From NCBI GenBank assembly GCA_934132805.1, contig CAKPAB010000021.1, forward strand, positions 1-22,155: a DNA stretch of 22,155 bases, given 5' to 3'. The position numbers and the translations under genes are program-made. Origin of the DNA: an uncultured Clostridia bacterium (GTDB lineage: Bacteria; Bacillota; Clostridia; TANB77; CAG-508). Of this stretch, positions 1 to 7,108 are shown one piece after another. The notes beneath the pieces were generated by a model. The model was not told the DNA's origin and did no database searches. It saw only the letters and a program-made list of their open reading frames with translations. The first letter of the stretch is position 1. Each line of letters begins with the position of its first letter.

Positions 1-51
1 TTTTTGATGTTAGAATAAAATTAAAAATTAAAAATACACCTTGTAATTTGT

Positions 52-391
52 CTATTCATTTATAGATATAATCTCTCCCTTTTCATCATAGCATGTTGTC
101 CTTTCAAGCTTATATTCATATCCATATTTATTTTCTATTGGATCAAATCCACCCTTGCCATAATATTCTTCTATTCTTTTCTGATTTCCAACTACAAATA
201 TATTTTTATAATCATAGTAATTCACATAAGTTCTCTTAAATCCACTTACATATGCAACAAACTTTTTTCCATCTTTTTCGACAACATGTTCAGGTGTATA
301 GCCAAATACTCAAAAAAAATAAATTATTGGAGTTGATAGTAAAAATAACATAATAAATATGCTTATTAGAATAATCTTTACATTTTTTTCT
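52..391 (-). pseudogene. Broken small membrane-anchored protein
   Basis: Reading the minus strand gives one frame that encodes a hydrophobic N-terminal helix (about 20 residues rich in I, L and F), then a soluble part containing YTPEHVVEKDGKKFVAYV and IEEYYGKGGFDP, ending at TAG (52-54). The frame is interrupted by an in-frame TGA at 310-312, directly after the helix, and there is no good start codon at its 5' end: a TAA lies just upstream, and the first ATG (349-351) is inside the helix. From memory, the soluble part resembles an unnamed family of small clostridial membrane-anchored proteins; the function is unknown. TGA is used as a normal stop elsewhere in the window, so recoding to Trp is unlikely. 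I call it a decayed gene; a sequencing error next to the 8-base homopolymer (312-319) is the alternative. Confidence 0.5.
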
Positions 392-586
392 TAATCTTTA
401 AAAGTAATTGTATTATTCTAACAATAAAACCAAACATAATTATTATTGTAGATACTATATATATATATATCCATTCTCTAAACATTAATTTACAGAAAGA
501 TAATATTAAGTATAAAGTAACAATTATTAATGTGTAAATAATTGTATCTAATAATATAATCCTTGGAATATATTTTTTTCTCCATT
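378..586 (-). pseudogene. Frameshifted two-helix membrane protein
   Basis: A start at 584-586 follows an AGGGGAG ribosome binding site on the minus strand, but after four codons a run of seven A shifts the reading frame. If the run were six A, translation would continue through two hydrophobic helices, separated by a short FREW-containing turn, to a lysine-rich end and a TAA at 378-380 (about 70 residues). The 3' end abuts the next damaged frame (52-391) and the gene lies 38 bases downstream of the 625-801 ORF, so the three may once have been one operon of small proteins. I do not recognise the family. The frameshift may be real decay, slippage or a sequencing error in the homopolymer. Confidence 0.45.
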
Positions 587-624
587 ACTTCATCTCCCCT
601 ACAACTTACTATTTGTATTTATCC

Positions 625-801
625 TTATAATAAACTACTGAATTTTTTATTATATGTATCAATATTTTTTGTACTTTGGCTTACAAAAAACTCTGTTACC
701 TTAATTTTTAATCCTTCTACCTCTTCTTTTGAATAATTTTTGTTCTCTACATTTATTCCAGCCTCATCAAATAGTTTAATATCATTCTTTGAATATTGCA
801 T
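625..801 (-). CDS. Small hypothetical protein, 58 residues
   Basis: An intact ORF that starts with ATG at 799-801, six bases after a GAGGGAG ribosome binding site, and ends with TAA at 625-627. The product is soluble, highly charged and probably helical (it starts MQYSKNDIKLFDEAGINVEN). It has no signal peptide or membrane segment. I do not recognise a named family; short proteins with a similar start occur as unnamed ORFs in Clostridia (recollection, not a search result). It lies directly upstream of two damaged membrane-protein ORFs on the same strand and may be the surviving first gene of that group. The strong ribosome binding site is the main reason to treat it as real. Confidence 0.5.
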   Translation of the reverse strand: MQYSKNDIKLFDEAGINVENKNYSKEEVEGLKIKVTEFFVSQSTKNIDTYNKKFSSLL

Positions 802-832
802 TTTTAACTCCCTCTTTCATTTATTACTTTTT

Positions 833-1105
833 TTAACACAAAATATAAATTATTACTAATATGCTAGTATTCCATATACTAAAAAAAATAATTTGCTCAT
901 TCTCACTTACAATCCAGCTTTTTTGTTTAGCTTCCGTTATTTCATCTCCAACTTTACTGTTCCCAATCAAAAATGGAGAATTTTCATTATGCTTTTTTAT
1001 ATTTTCAATAACTAAACTTTTATTAGCATTTGCATAACAATACTTGCATAAATGTCCACAAGTATTATAAGCTCCTATATCATTTTCCATAAGGCAATTA
1101 CATTT
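833..1105 (-). pseudogene. DUF1848 protein, C-terminal fragment
   Basis: This frame carries the cysteine-rich end typical of DUF1848 proteins: a CNCLMENDIGAY stretch followed by TCGHLCKYCYANANK, then NSPFLIG and EAKQKSWI. The family's cysteine cluster is thought to bind an iron-sulfur centre in a radical-SAM-like fold; full-length members are roughly 300 residues, so only the last quarter is present. The natural end appears lost: after the EAKQKSWI motif the frame runs on into an unrelated hydrophobic tail (SILVIIYILC) before a TAA at 833-835. No ribosome binding site precedes the internal ATG at 1088-1090. The fragment directly abuts the acetyltransferase remnant at 1098-1229, which suggests a deletion that fused two genes. 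Confidence 0.7.
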
Positions 1106-1229
1106 TTGTTGGTGGTCTTAAATCTGGTGCATTACATATATCCTTAGCTTTATATCTATCCTTTATTAATTCTTTATCATAATTAGCATCATATAATTCT
1201 CCTACTAACATTTTATCTTTTTCTGACAT
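1098..1229 (-). pseudogene. Sugar O-acetyltransferase (Maa/NodL type), N-terminal fragment
   Basis: A 43-codon ORF beginning at ATG 1227-1229 behind a GGAGAAAAATC ribosome binding region. Its first 31 residues (MSEKDKMLVGELYDANYDKE, then LIKDRYKAKD) match the N-terminal Mac domain of maltose/galactoside O-acetyltransferases, which normally continues into about 150 residues of left-handed beta-helix hexapeptide repeats. After that point the similarity stops, and the sequence runs into the DUF1848 fragment in another frame; TAA is at 1098-1100. The hexapeptide-repeat domain is missing, so the product cannot be an active acetyltransferase. It is best explained as one side of a deletion junction at about 1100-1135. 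Confidence 0.65.
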
Positions 1230-1287
1230 GATTTTTCTCCTTTGCTTTTTATATATTTGAATTATAGCATAAATATTTTGTCAAAAA

Positions 1288-1413
1288 GAACAAATCTGAA
1301 AAAATCAAAGATTTTTTCAGTAAATTTGTTCGTGCGCAAAAATTTATGAAATAAATTTTCTGTGCATTGTAGTTTTATATATTAGAAAAGTTGTATAACT
1401 TTCCTAATATATA
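1288..1413. repeat. Three consecutive intergenic hairpins
   Basis: Three inverted repeats follow each other directly. 1288-1331: stem of 11 bp (1296-1306 with 1310-1320) around AAA, extended by 8 bp (GAACAAAT with ATTTGTTC) after a 3-base bulge. 1333-1366: AATTTAT / GAA / ATAAATT with outer TGCGCA and TGTGCA arms. 1376-1413: a 16-bp stem with one mismatch around GTAT. The 24 bases at 1340-1363 recur exactly at 16957-16980, upstream of yqfC. A fourth hairpin, the plsC terminator, follows at 1418-1445. The block lies between the plsC operon and the decayed genes. Confidence 0.75.
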
Positions 1414-1417
1414 ATGC

Positions 1418-1445
1418 AAAAAGAGTTCAATTATAAACTCTTTTT
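1418..1445 (-). terminator. Rho-independent terminator after plsC
   Basis: Perfect inverted repeat AAAAAGAGTT / 8-base loop / AACTCTTTTT, starting 8 bases beyond the plsC stop on the minus strand. It is A/T-flanked on both sides, so it could also act on plus-strand transcripts. Confidence 0.75.
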
Positions 1446-1452
1446 TTAATCA

Positions 1453-2049
1453 TTACTTCGTAAGTTCAATAATATTATTCATAATTTCCTCAGTAACCTT
1501 ATCCAAAACCTCTTTATCCTTGCTACCCTTATACTGACTAAAATCTAAGGGTTTTCCATAAGTAACCGTAACCTTCCAATCTCCTTTTGTACCACCTTTA
1601 ATACCACAAGGAACAACAGGAGCACCACTTCTAACCGCAAAAAAAGCTGCACCATCTTTAACCTTTTCACCTTTTGCCAATCCATTTCTAGTTCCCTCCG
1701 GAAACAAAGCCAAGCAATCACCATTTTTTAAAGTTTTCAAAGATTCTTTCAATGCAATAACTTCTTTAGAATCTCTTTTAACTAAAATTGCATCAAACAC
1801 ATTTCCTAAAATTGCCAAAAACTTATTTTTTGTTAACTCCTCTTTAGCCAAAAATCTAGTATATCTCCCAGTAGTAACCTCTATTAATGGTGGGTCTAAA
1901 AAACTTCTATGATTTCCACAAATAATTACAGGACCTTCCTTTGGAATATTTTCTTTTCCAACCAATTTAAATCTATACACTACCTTACAGTAAATCCAAA
2001 TTGCACCTTTTACAATTCCTCTTTCTATTGATTTTAAAACATTTTTCAT
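1453..2049 (-). CDS. plsC: 1-acyl-sn-glycerol-3-phosphate acyltransferase
   Basis: Family role: transfers an acyl chain to the sn-2 position of lysophosphatidic acid, giving phosphatidic acid for membrane phospholipids, at the inner face of the membrane. What is seen: the catalytic NHRSFLDP block (the HX4D motif) at about residues 46-53, a basic stretch (RFLAKEEL) after it, the FPEGTRN glycerolphosphate-binding motif at about 117-123, and VVPCGIKG near 145. At 198 residues it has the usual compact PlsC length. I start at ATG 2047-2049 because AAAGGA lies 7 bases upstream; a TTG six codons earlier (at 2067) would swallow that site. It follows the P-loop/Asp23-like gene by 49 bases on the same strand and is closed by the hairpin at 1418-1445. 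Confidence 0.9.
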   Translation of the reverse strand: MKNVLKSIERGIVKGAIWIYCKVVYRFKLVGKENIPKEGPVIICGNHRSFLDPPLIEVTTGRYTRFLAKEELTKNKFLAILGNVFDAILVKRDSKEVIALKESLKTLKNGDCLALFPEGTRNGLAKGEKVKDGAAFFAVRSGAPVVPCGIKGGTKGDWKVTVTYGKPLDFSQYKGSKDKEVLDKVTEEIMNNIIELTK

Positions 2050-2098
2050 ATTTACTTTTCCTTTCAATTTTAATTAATTTCATATATAACTTTATAAT

Positions 2099-2998
2099 CT
2101 ACAAGTTTTCCTTTGGAATATAAACATTTTTAGCCACTACCTCAAATTCCTCAACATTCATAGCAGTCAACTTTTCAATTTCCTTTTTTGCCTTACTCTT
2201 AAATTCATTTATGCCATCAATAACATTAAACCCATACACAATAGTAACCTCCATATATAGCTTAACACCTTCACCAAAATTATCCACTCTGATTTTTTGG
2301 ACCTTATGAATTTCAATTGTCTTTGAAGCTAAATACTCAATAATCTGTCTAAAAACAGTATCCGAAATAGTAAATTTTCCCATATAACTAAAAGTAGGCC
2401 TAATTATAGATTTTTCAGATATATATGGAGCATTTCCTCTCCCTTTTGTTTTAAAAATTTGTAATGGATCCAATAAATATCCTGAAAAATCTTTCTTTAT
2501 CTCAAAAGTAGGTACTGGTATTACATGTTTACCTTCTGTGACTCTTATTCTTCTAGCAGTTTCCATCTCTTCTTGAGTAGCAACATCAGAAATATATGTA
2601 GTATCACATATTTCAGGTAAACCTAAATTAGCTGCTATTTTTTGTACCATTCCATCTGAGGTACCTAGTATCAATATACTTTCCGGTTTATATTTTTTAA
2701 ATGCCTTAATTATTTCTTGTTTCTCTTCATCTGTATAAAATAATGCATGTTTTACCGTCTCTATTTTTGTTGGAGCCTTTTTAGCTGACTCTCCAGCAAT
2801 AACCTCATTGTCCTTTATTAACAATCCATCATCTATTATATAATTAATATTTTTTTCGCTTGCAACCATTTGGGCTCTATAACTTTTTCCTGTACCTGAA
2901 GGTCCCACAAATGCATATACTTTTATTTTGTTTGTTCCCAATTTTGATAAATTAGACAAATTAGGAATTTTATTTGGAATTTTATCTTTTAAAGACAT
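2099..2998 (-). CDS. P-loop NTPase fused to an Asp23/Gls24-like domain
   Basis: A 299-residue soluble protein. Residues 25-45 hold a Walker A motif (FVGPSGTGKS) after beta-strand VYAFV; IDDG at about 55 and LILGTSD at about 110 look like other strands of a nucleotide-binding fold. The last about 90 residues begin FTISDTVFRQIIEYLASKT and continue with a GVKLYMEVTIVYG strand and a helix ending EIEKLTAMNVEEFEVVAKNVYI. This pattern is what I know from Asp23/Gls24 (DUF322) proteins, linked to the cell envelope. The assignment of this second domain is by eye and less certain than the P-loop. Start ATG 2996-2998 follows AAAGGGATG. The gene lies 69 bases after a membrane transglutaminase-like gene and 49 bases before plsC, so an envelope-related role is plausible but not shown. 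Confidence 0.7.
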   Translation of the reverse strand: MSLKDKIPNKIPNLSNLSKLGTNKIKVYAFVGPSGTGKSYRAQMVASEKNINYIIDDGLLIKDNEVIAGESAKKAPTKIETVKHALFYTDEEKQEIIKAFKKYKPESILILGTSDGMVQKIAANLGLPEICDTTYISDVATQEEMETARRIRVTEGKHVIPVPTFEIKKDFSGYLLDPLQIFKTKGRGNAPYISEKSIIRPTFSYMGKFTISDTVFRQIIEYLASKTIEIHKVQKIRVDNFGEGVKLYMEVTIVYGFNVIDGINEFKSKAKKEIEKLTAMNVEEFEVVAKNVYIPKENL

Positions 2999-3067
2999 TT
3001 TTATTTCATCCCTTTCTTACCTTTTCTATAAAGTTTTAAATCGTATTCTTTTTAAAATATTTACTTT

Positions 3068-4177
3068 TTATTTATAATTTTTTACACTTAATTCAGGATA
3101 CGTAAAAATTTTACCATCATTTGAAAATTGTCCATCAGCTACATGTGAAGTATTAAATTCTTCTGCCCCTTTTAAAAAATATTGATATTTCACACTATTA
3201 GTTAAAGTTGCACCACCTAATAATATTGGGTCATCCCAAGTACAATCTATAGCATACCAGCTTCCATTTAATTGTACATAATTCCATGCATGATTTTCAT
3301 TTTTTCCTTCTGAATTTGTTGCCTTACCTGAAACAATTACACATGGTATATTTAAGCTATCCATTATATATTTAAATGCTTCAGAATATCCTTCACACAC
3401 ACATTGTTTGTTTATTAATGCTCCATATAAATTATAAATATTTGGTTTTGATAATGTCTCATCATATTCTACATTATCAATCAAATAATCATGAACCATT
3501 TTTATATTTTGATAATCATCTTCTGTTTTATTTTGTAATATATTATTTTTTACTGACTCTATTTCATTAACTGCTGAATCCATTCTATTTTTAGTTGAAA
3601 ATGCATCTATTAAATAATTTGCACCTTTTCCCTCATTTAACAGTATTCTATAACTTTTTTGACTTCCTCTAGTTGTTGTTTCTATATTCAAATATAATTT
3701 TGTGAAATCTATATAAAATATTTCTGGATTATCATATGTATATGCTTCTATAGCTTCTTGATAATAATCTCCTATCATTTTTTGTCCATCATCAGTACCT
3801 GCCAATTTAGCTATATCTTGACCTAAATCTATTTCACATGTACCTGTTTTCATATTTTCTTTGTTTTTTTCTATTGCATTATATATAATTTTAGCATAAT
3901 TATCCAATTGATTGTAAAAATATTTTTTAGTATTTATGCTTGTATTATTTTCTGTTGTTTTTTTCTCAGTTGTTGTATCTAATACCTGTGGTGTTAATGT
4001 ATCTTCCGTATCTGCATCTGAAGATACCATTGTTATATTTGATACAAATTCTTTTACTTCGCCAATTGCACCTGTTTTTATAATTTCATCATAAATAATT
4101 AGTCCAAATATTCCTACACCAATAATTATAAATATTGATATTAAGACAATTATAAATGTAGTTATCTTCGATTTCAT
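3068..4177 (-). CDS. Membrane-anchored transglutaminase-like protein
   Basis: 369 residues. Residues 7-29 form one hydrophobic segment after a basic start (MKSKITT), so it is either a signal anchor or an uncleaved signal peptide, with the rest outside the cell. A Thr/Asn/Asp-rich linker (about 50-85) precedes the folded part. The C-terminal half is a transglutaminase-like cysteine-protease fold: Cys261 in QCVCEGYSEAF, His296 in NHAWNYV and Asp311 in IDCTWDDP form the expected triad in the correct order. Such domains act as proteases or amidases or modify peptidoglycan-linked proteins; the substrate cannot be read from sequence. Start ATG follows AGGGGATGAG. It is transcribed away from the gerA operon from its own promoter (4245-4253) and is probably the first gene of the set reaching plsC. 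Confidence 0.8.
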   Translation of the reverse strand: MKSKITTFIIVLISIFIIIGVGIFGLIIYDEIIKTGAIGEVKEFVSNITMVSSDADTEDTLTPQVLDTTTEKKTTENNTSINTKKYFYNQLDNYAKIIYNAIEKNKENMKTGTCEIDLGQDIAKLAGTDDGQKMIGDYYQEAIEAYTYDNPEIFYIDFTKLYLNIETTTRGSQKSYRILLNEGKGANYLIDAFSTKNRMDSAVNEIESVKNNILQNKTEDDYQNIKMVHDYLIDNVEYDETLSKPNIYNLYGALINKQCVCEGYSEAFKYIMDSLNIPCVIVSGKATNSEGKNENHAWNYVQLNGSWYAIDCTWDDPILLGGATLTNSVKYQYFLKGAEEFNTSHVADGQFSNDGKIFTYPELSVKNYK

Positions 4178-4244
4178 CTATATCTCATCCCCTTTTCAAG
4201 GCTTTAAATAGTTAAACTGCATAATTTATCAATTCTCAAATATT

Positions 4245-4253
4245 ATTATAACA
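4245..4253 (-). promoter_or_regulatory. Extended -10 promoter for the transglutaminase-like gene
   Basis: Minus strand TGTTATAAT: a perfect TATAAT with the TGn extension, 68 bases upstream of the start codon. A -35 box is not convincing, since the upstream bases are a T run. Confidence 0.5.
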
Positions 4254-4272
4254 TTTTTTAAAACTAAAAAAA

Positions 4273-4302
4273 AGTATATTTCTATTTTTTTTGCCAATAC
4301 TA
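4273..4302 (+). promoter_or_regulatory. Sigma-G-like (forespore) promoter of the ger operon
   Basis: -35 like AGTATA (4273-4278) and -10 like AATACTA (4296-4302), 17 bases apart; the known forespore consensus is about GHATR and CATNMTA, so -10 matches 6 of 7. The position is right for germinant-receptor genes, which are sigma-G controlled in Bacillus. The predicted transcript start (about 4309) lies at or within two bases of the ATG at 4311. Confidence 0.5.
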
Positions 4303-4310
4303 CTAATATT

Positions 4311-6005
4311 ATGAAAATTAAAGATTTTATTAACAACACTTTTGGTTATACACCAAAACAAACTTATCAATTTACATTGCCTACAGGCTCTAGTAACTCT
4401 GAGTCAACAACAATTCAAAACAGCAAAAATATTCCAGAAGAGTCACAAAATGTTTATACAAATTTAGATTTAAATTTAAAATATGTAAAATCTAAATATA
4501 ATACATTAATCAATAGTGATATTGTGATTAGGGAATTTTTGTTAAATGCTAGAAATAAGCAATATAATGCCTTTATTTTATATATTGATGGCATGGTCGA
4601 TTCACAAATTTTAAATGATTTTGTTTTACAACCTCTAATGCTAAGAAATAGAAATAATACTTTTGATGGTCCACAAAACCAAATAACCTCTAATACCTCA
4701 GAAAATAAAGTAACAGTAAACAAAGTCAAAAAATTTGATTTATCTACTTATATACAGGATTGCTTAATTCCACAAAACAATTTAAAAACTCAAACCGATT
4801 TTGATGAAATTTTTGCAGGTATAAATTCTGGAAATTGTGCACTATTTGTAGATACTATAAATATTTGTTTTGATATTGATGTTAAAGGTTTTAAACAAAG
4901 AAGTATTTCTAAACCAGAAAACGAAATTGTTATAAAAGGCTCTCATGAAGCTTTTGTAGAAAATATCCGTACAAACACTTCTCTTTTAAGAAGACTTACT
5001 AACAATGAAAATTTGATTATAGAAAATGTAAAAGTGGGAAAAGTCACCAAAACAAATTGTGCTTTATGCTATATACAAAACATTGCAAATGATGATTTAG
5101 TAGCAGAAGCAAATTACAGACTAAATAATCTAGGTGTAGATTCTCTTTTATCTGCAGGTGAATTAGAGCAATTACTAACTGAGACTAACATTCTTGGTGT
5201 TCCCAAAATACTAGTTTCTGAAAGACCAGACAATGCAGCAAAAGCACTTTTACAAGGCAGAGTTATTATAATTGTAAATGGCTCCCCTTATGCTTTAATA
5301 CTTCCTGCTGTTCTAATTGACTTTTTATCTTCTCCTGAGGATACAAATCTAAAAACTATTTTTGCAAATTTTTTAAAAGTAATTAGAATTATATCTGCTT
5401 TTTTTGCCTTACTACTGCCAGGACTATACATTGCAATTACAAGTTTTCACAGAGAAATTATTCCTACTGAATTGTTGTACTCAATTTTATCTTCAAGGCA
5501 AAGTGTTCCATTTCCTATAATTTTTGAAATTTTAGCTATGGAAATATCCTTTGAAATTATTAGAGAGTCCGGTCTAAGAGTTCCTTCACCTATTGGTCCT
5601 ACTCTTGGTATTGTTGGTGCTTTAGTTCTAGGTCAAGCTACTGTAAGTGCTGGTATTGTAAGTCCTATTTTAATTATTATTGTTGCTATAACTGGTATAA
5701 GTTCTTTTGCAATTCCTGATTTCACTTTTAGTTTTCACTTAAGATATTTTAGGTTTGCATTTATATTACTTGGTGTTCTTGCTGGCTTTTTAGGTATTGG
5801 CATTGGTATTTTCATTTATTTAGCAGCTCTATGTGACTTAGAAACTTTTGGTGTTTCTTATACTGCACCATATGCACCTGTTATTAACTCAAAAAATAAT
5901 GGCTACTTACTTTCACCTATTTGGAAAAGAGAATATCGAGCAACTTACCTTGCATCAAAAAAAGAAAAACGACAAAACAAAATATCAATGAAATGGAGAT
6001 TTTAA
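4311..6005 (+). CDS. gerA: Spore germination receptor, GerA-family A subunit
   Basis: 564 residues, normal length for GerAA/GerBA/GerKA proteins. These are inner-membrane subunits of the spore germinant receptor. Seen: a hydrophilic N-terminal domain (1-320) with ILYIDGMVD (89-96), the highly conserved GSHEAFVENIRTNTSLLRRL block (210-229), LLTETNILGVPKILVSERPD (288-307), then hydrophobic segments from about 317 on with the conserved FHREIIPTELL, RESGLRVPSPIGPTLGIVG and GQATVSAGIVSP stretches, and a cytosolic basic tail. It heads a gerA-gerB-gerC operon (19 bases to gerB). Oddity: no ribosome binding site precedes the ATG, and the putative sigma-G -10 ends only 8 bases before it, so the message may be leaderless. 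No better in-frame start exists before the conserved part. Confidence 0.93.
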   Translation: MKIKDFINNTFGYTPKQTYQFTLPTGSSNSESTTIQNSKNIPEESQNVYTNLDLNLKYVKSKYNTLINSDIVIREFLLNARNKQYNAFILYIDGMVDSQILNDFVLQPLMLRNRNNTFDGPQNQITSNTSENKVTVNKVKKFDLSTYIQDCLIPQNNLKTQTDFDEIFAGINSGNCALFVDTINICFDIDVKGFKQRSISKPENEIVIKGSHEAFVENIRTNTSLLRRLTNNENLIIENVKVGKVTKTNCALCYIQNIANDDLVAEANYRLNNLGVDSLLSAGELEQLLTETNILGVPKILVSERPDNAAKALLQGRVIIIVNGSPYALILPAVLIDFLSSPEDTNLKTIFANFLKVIRIISAFFALLLPGLYIAITSFHREIIPTELLYSILSSRQSVPFPIIFEILAMEISFEIIRESGLRVPSPIGPTLGIVGALVLGQATVSAGIVSPILIIIVAITGISSFAIPDFTFSFHLRYFRFAFILLGVLAGFLGIGIGIFIYLAALCDLETFGVSYTAPYAPVINSKNNGYLLSPIWKREYRATYLASKKEKRQNKISMKWRF

Positions 6006-6024
6006 AATAAAGGAGGTCACTAAA

Positions 6025-7107
6025 ATGTCAAAATCAAAAATTGGAACAATAGAAGCTATTGCATTAATATTATCTGCTCTAGCACCATTTACAGTTATTT
6101 CATTATCTAGAACATTTATAAATGAAACAAAATCAAGTGCACTTTTAAATATTATTTATATAACATTAATATGTTTGCTTATAAGTTATATAATTTATAC
6201 TTTATTTAAAAAATTTCCAGGCTTAGATATTATTGATATTTCAAAATATTTAGGTGGTAACACATTCAAAAATATAATTGGTTTTATGTTTATTGCTTAT
6301 TTTATGATTACATCTTCTATATTATTAAGAAATTTTTGTGAAGGATTAAAAGTTATTTATTATCCATACACTAATATAGTTTACATTATACTAATGTTTG
6401 TAATAGCTATTGGTATTGTCAATAACTTTAGCTTTAATGCCACAATAAAGACAACAACACTAATATTTCCTATTATTTTACTAAGTATTTTACTTTTATT
6501 TATTGGAAATATAAATAATTTTTCATTTCAAAAAATTTTTCCTTTATTAGGAGATGGGTTAAAAAGTACTTTTATATTAGGCCTTTCTAACATTGGTTCC
6601 TTTGCTGGAATTTTATACTTATATTTGCTACCACCACTTTTAAAACAGCCTGATAAATTCAAAAAAATTTGCATTTGGTCTATTATTTTATCAGGTTTGT
6701 TTATTTTTATATGTGTTGCAACACTGCTTTTTATGTTTTCAATTTATATTAATACAGATGAAATAATGCCACTATTTTCTGTAAGTAGATATATTGACTT
6801 TGGAAATTTTTTTCAACGTTTTGAATCTTTATTTCTACTTATTTGGACAATTGCTTTTTGTTGTTATTTAAGTATATCTTTAAAATTTTCTACTTATATT
6901 TTTGCAAAAACATTTAGTTTAGCTGATACATCACCATTAATATATATTTTTTGTATATTATTATATGGTATAGCATTATTACCTAAAAACTATGCTGTTT
7001 CTAGCTTTTTTGAAACATATATTTATAGATATATAAGCATTGCCCTTATTATTTGTGGAATTATTATTTTACTTTTAGCTAATTTTAAGAAAAAGGTTGG
7101 TGATTAA
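6025..7107 (+). CDS. gerB: Spore germination receptor, GerB-type permease subunit
   Basis: 360 residues of almost continuous membrane segments (about ten), matching the GerAB/ArcD/ProY branch of the amino acid-polyamine-organocation transporter superfamily, which forms the ligand-sensing B subunit of germinant receptors. Characteristic features are the first helix with GTIEAIALILSALAPFTVI, the LDIIDISKYLGG loop after helix 2, the NTDEIMPLFSVSRYIDFGNFFQRFE stretch (residues about 247-270) and LIWTIAFC after it. The start ATG has a strong AAAGGAGGTCAC ribosome binding site. Its TAA (7105-7107) lies directly before the probable gerC start, indicating translational coupling. The germinant cannot be deduced from sequence alone. 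Confidence 0.92.
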   Translation: MSKSKIGTIEAIALILSALAPFTVISLSRTFINETKSSALLNIIYITLICLLISYIIYTLFKKFPGLDIIDISKYLGGNTFKNIIGFMFIAYFMITSSILLRNFCEGLKVIYYPYTNIVYIILMFVIAIGIVNNFSFNATIKTTTLIFPIILLSILLLFIGNINNFSFQKIFPLLGDGLKSTFILGLSNIGSFAGILYLYLLPPLLKQPDKFKKICIWSIILSGLFIFICVATLLFMFSIYINTDEIMPLFSVSRYIDFGNFFQRFESLFLLIWTIAFCCYLSISLKFSTYIFAKTFSLADTSPLIYIFCILLYGIALLPKNYAVSSFFETYIYRYISIALIICGIIILLLANFKKKVGD

Positions 7108-7108
7108 T

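Noticed and set aside
310..312. TGA read as tryptophan or selenocysteine
   Set aside because: TGA ends the gene at 11503-12192, Trp codons are TGG throughout, no SECIS-like hairpin is evident, and neighbouring ORFs are also damaged.
2050..2067. Longer plsC start at TTG
   Set aside because: It would place the AAAGGA ribosome binding site inside the coding region and leaves no site upstream.
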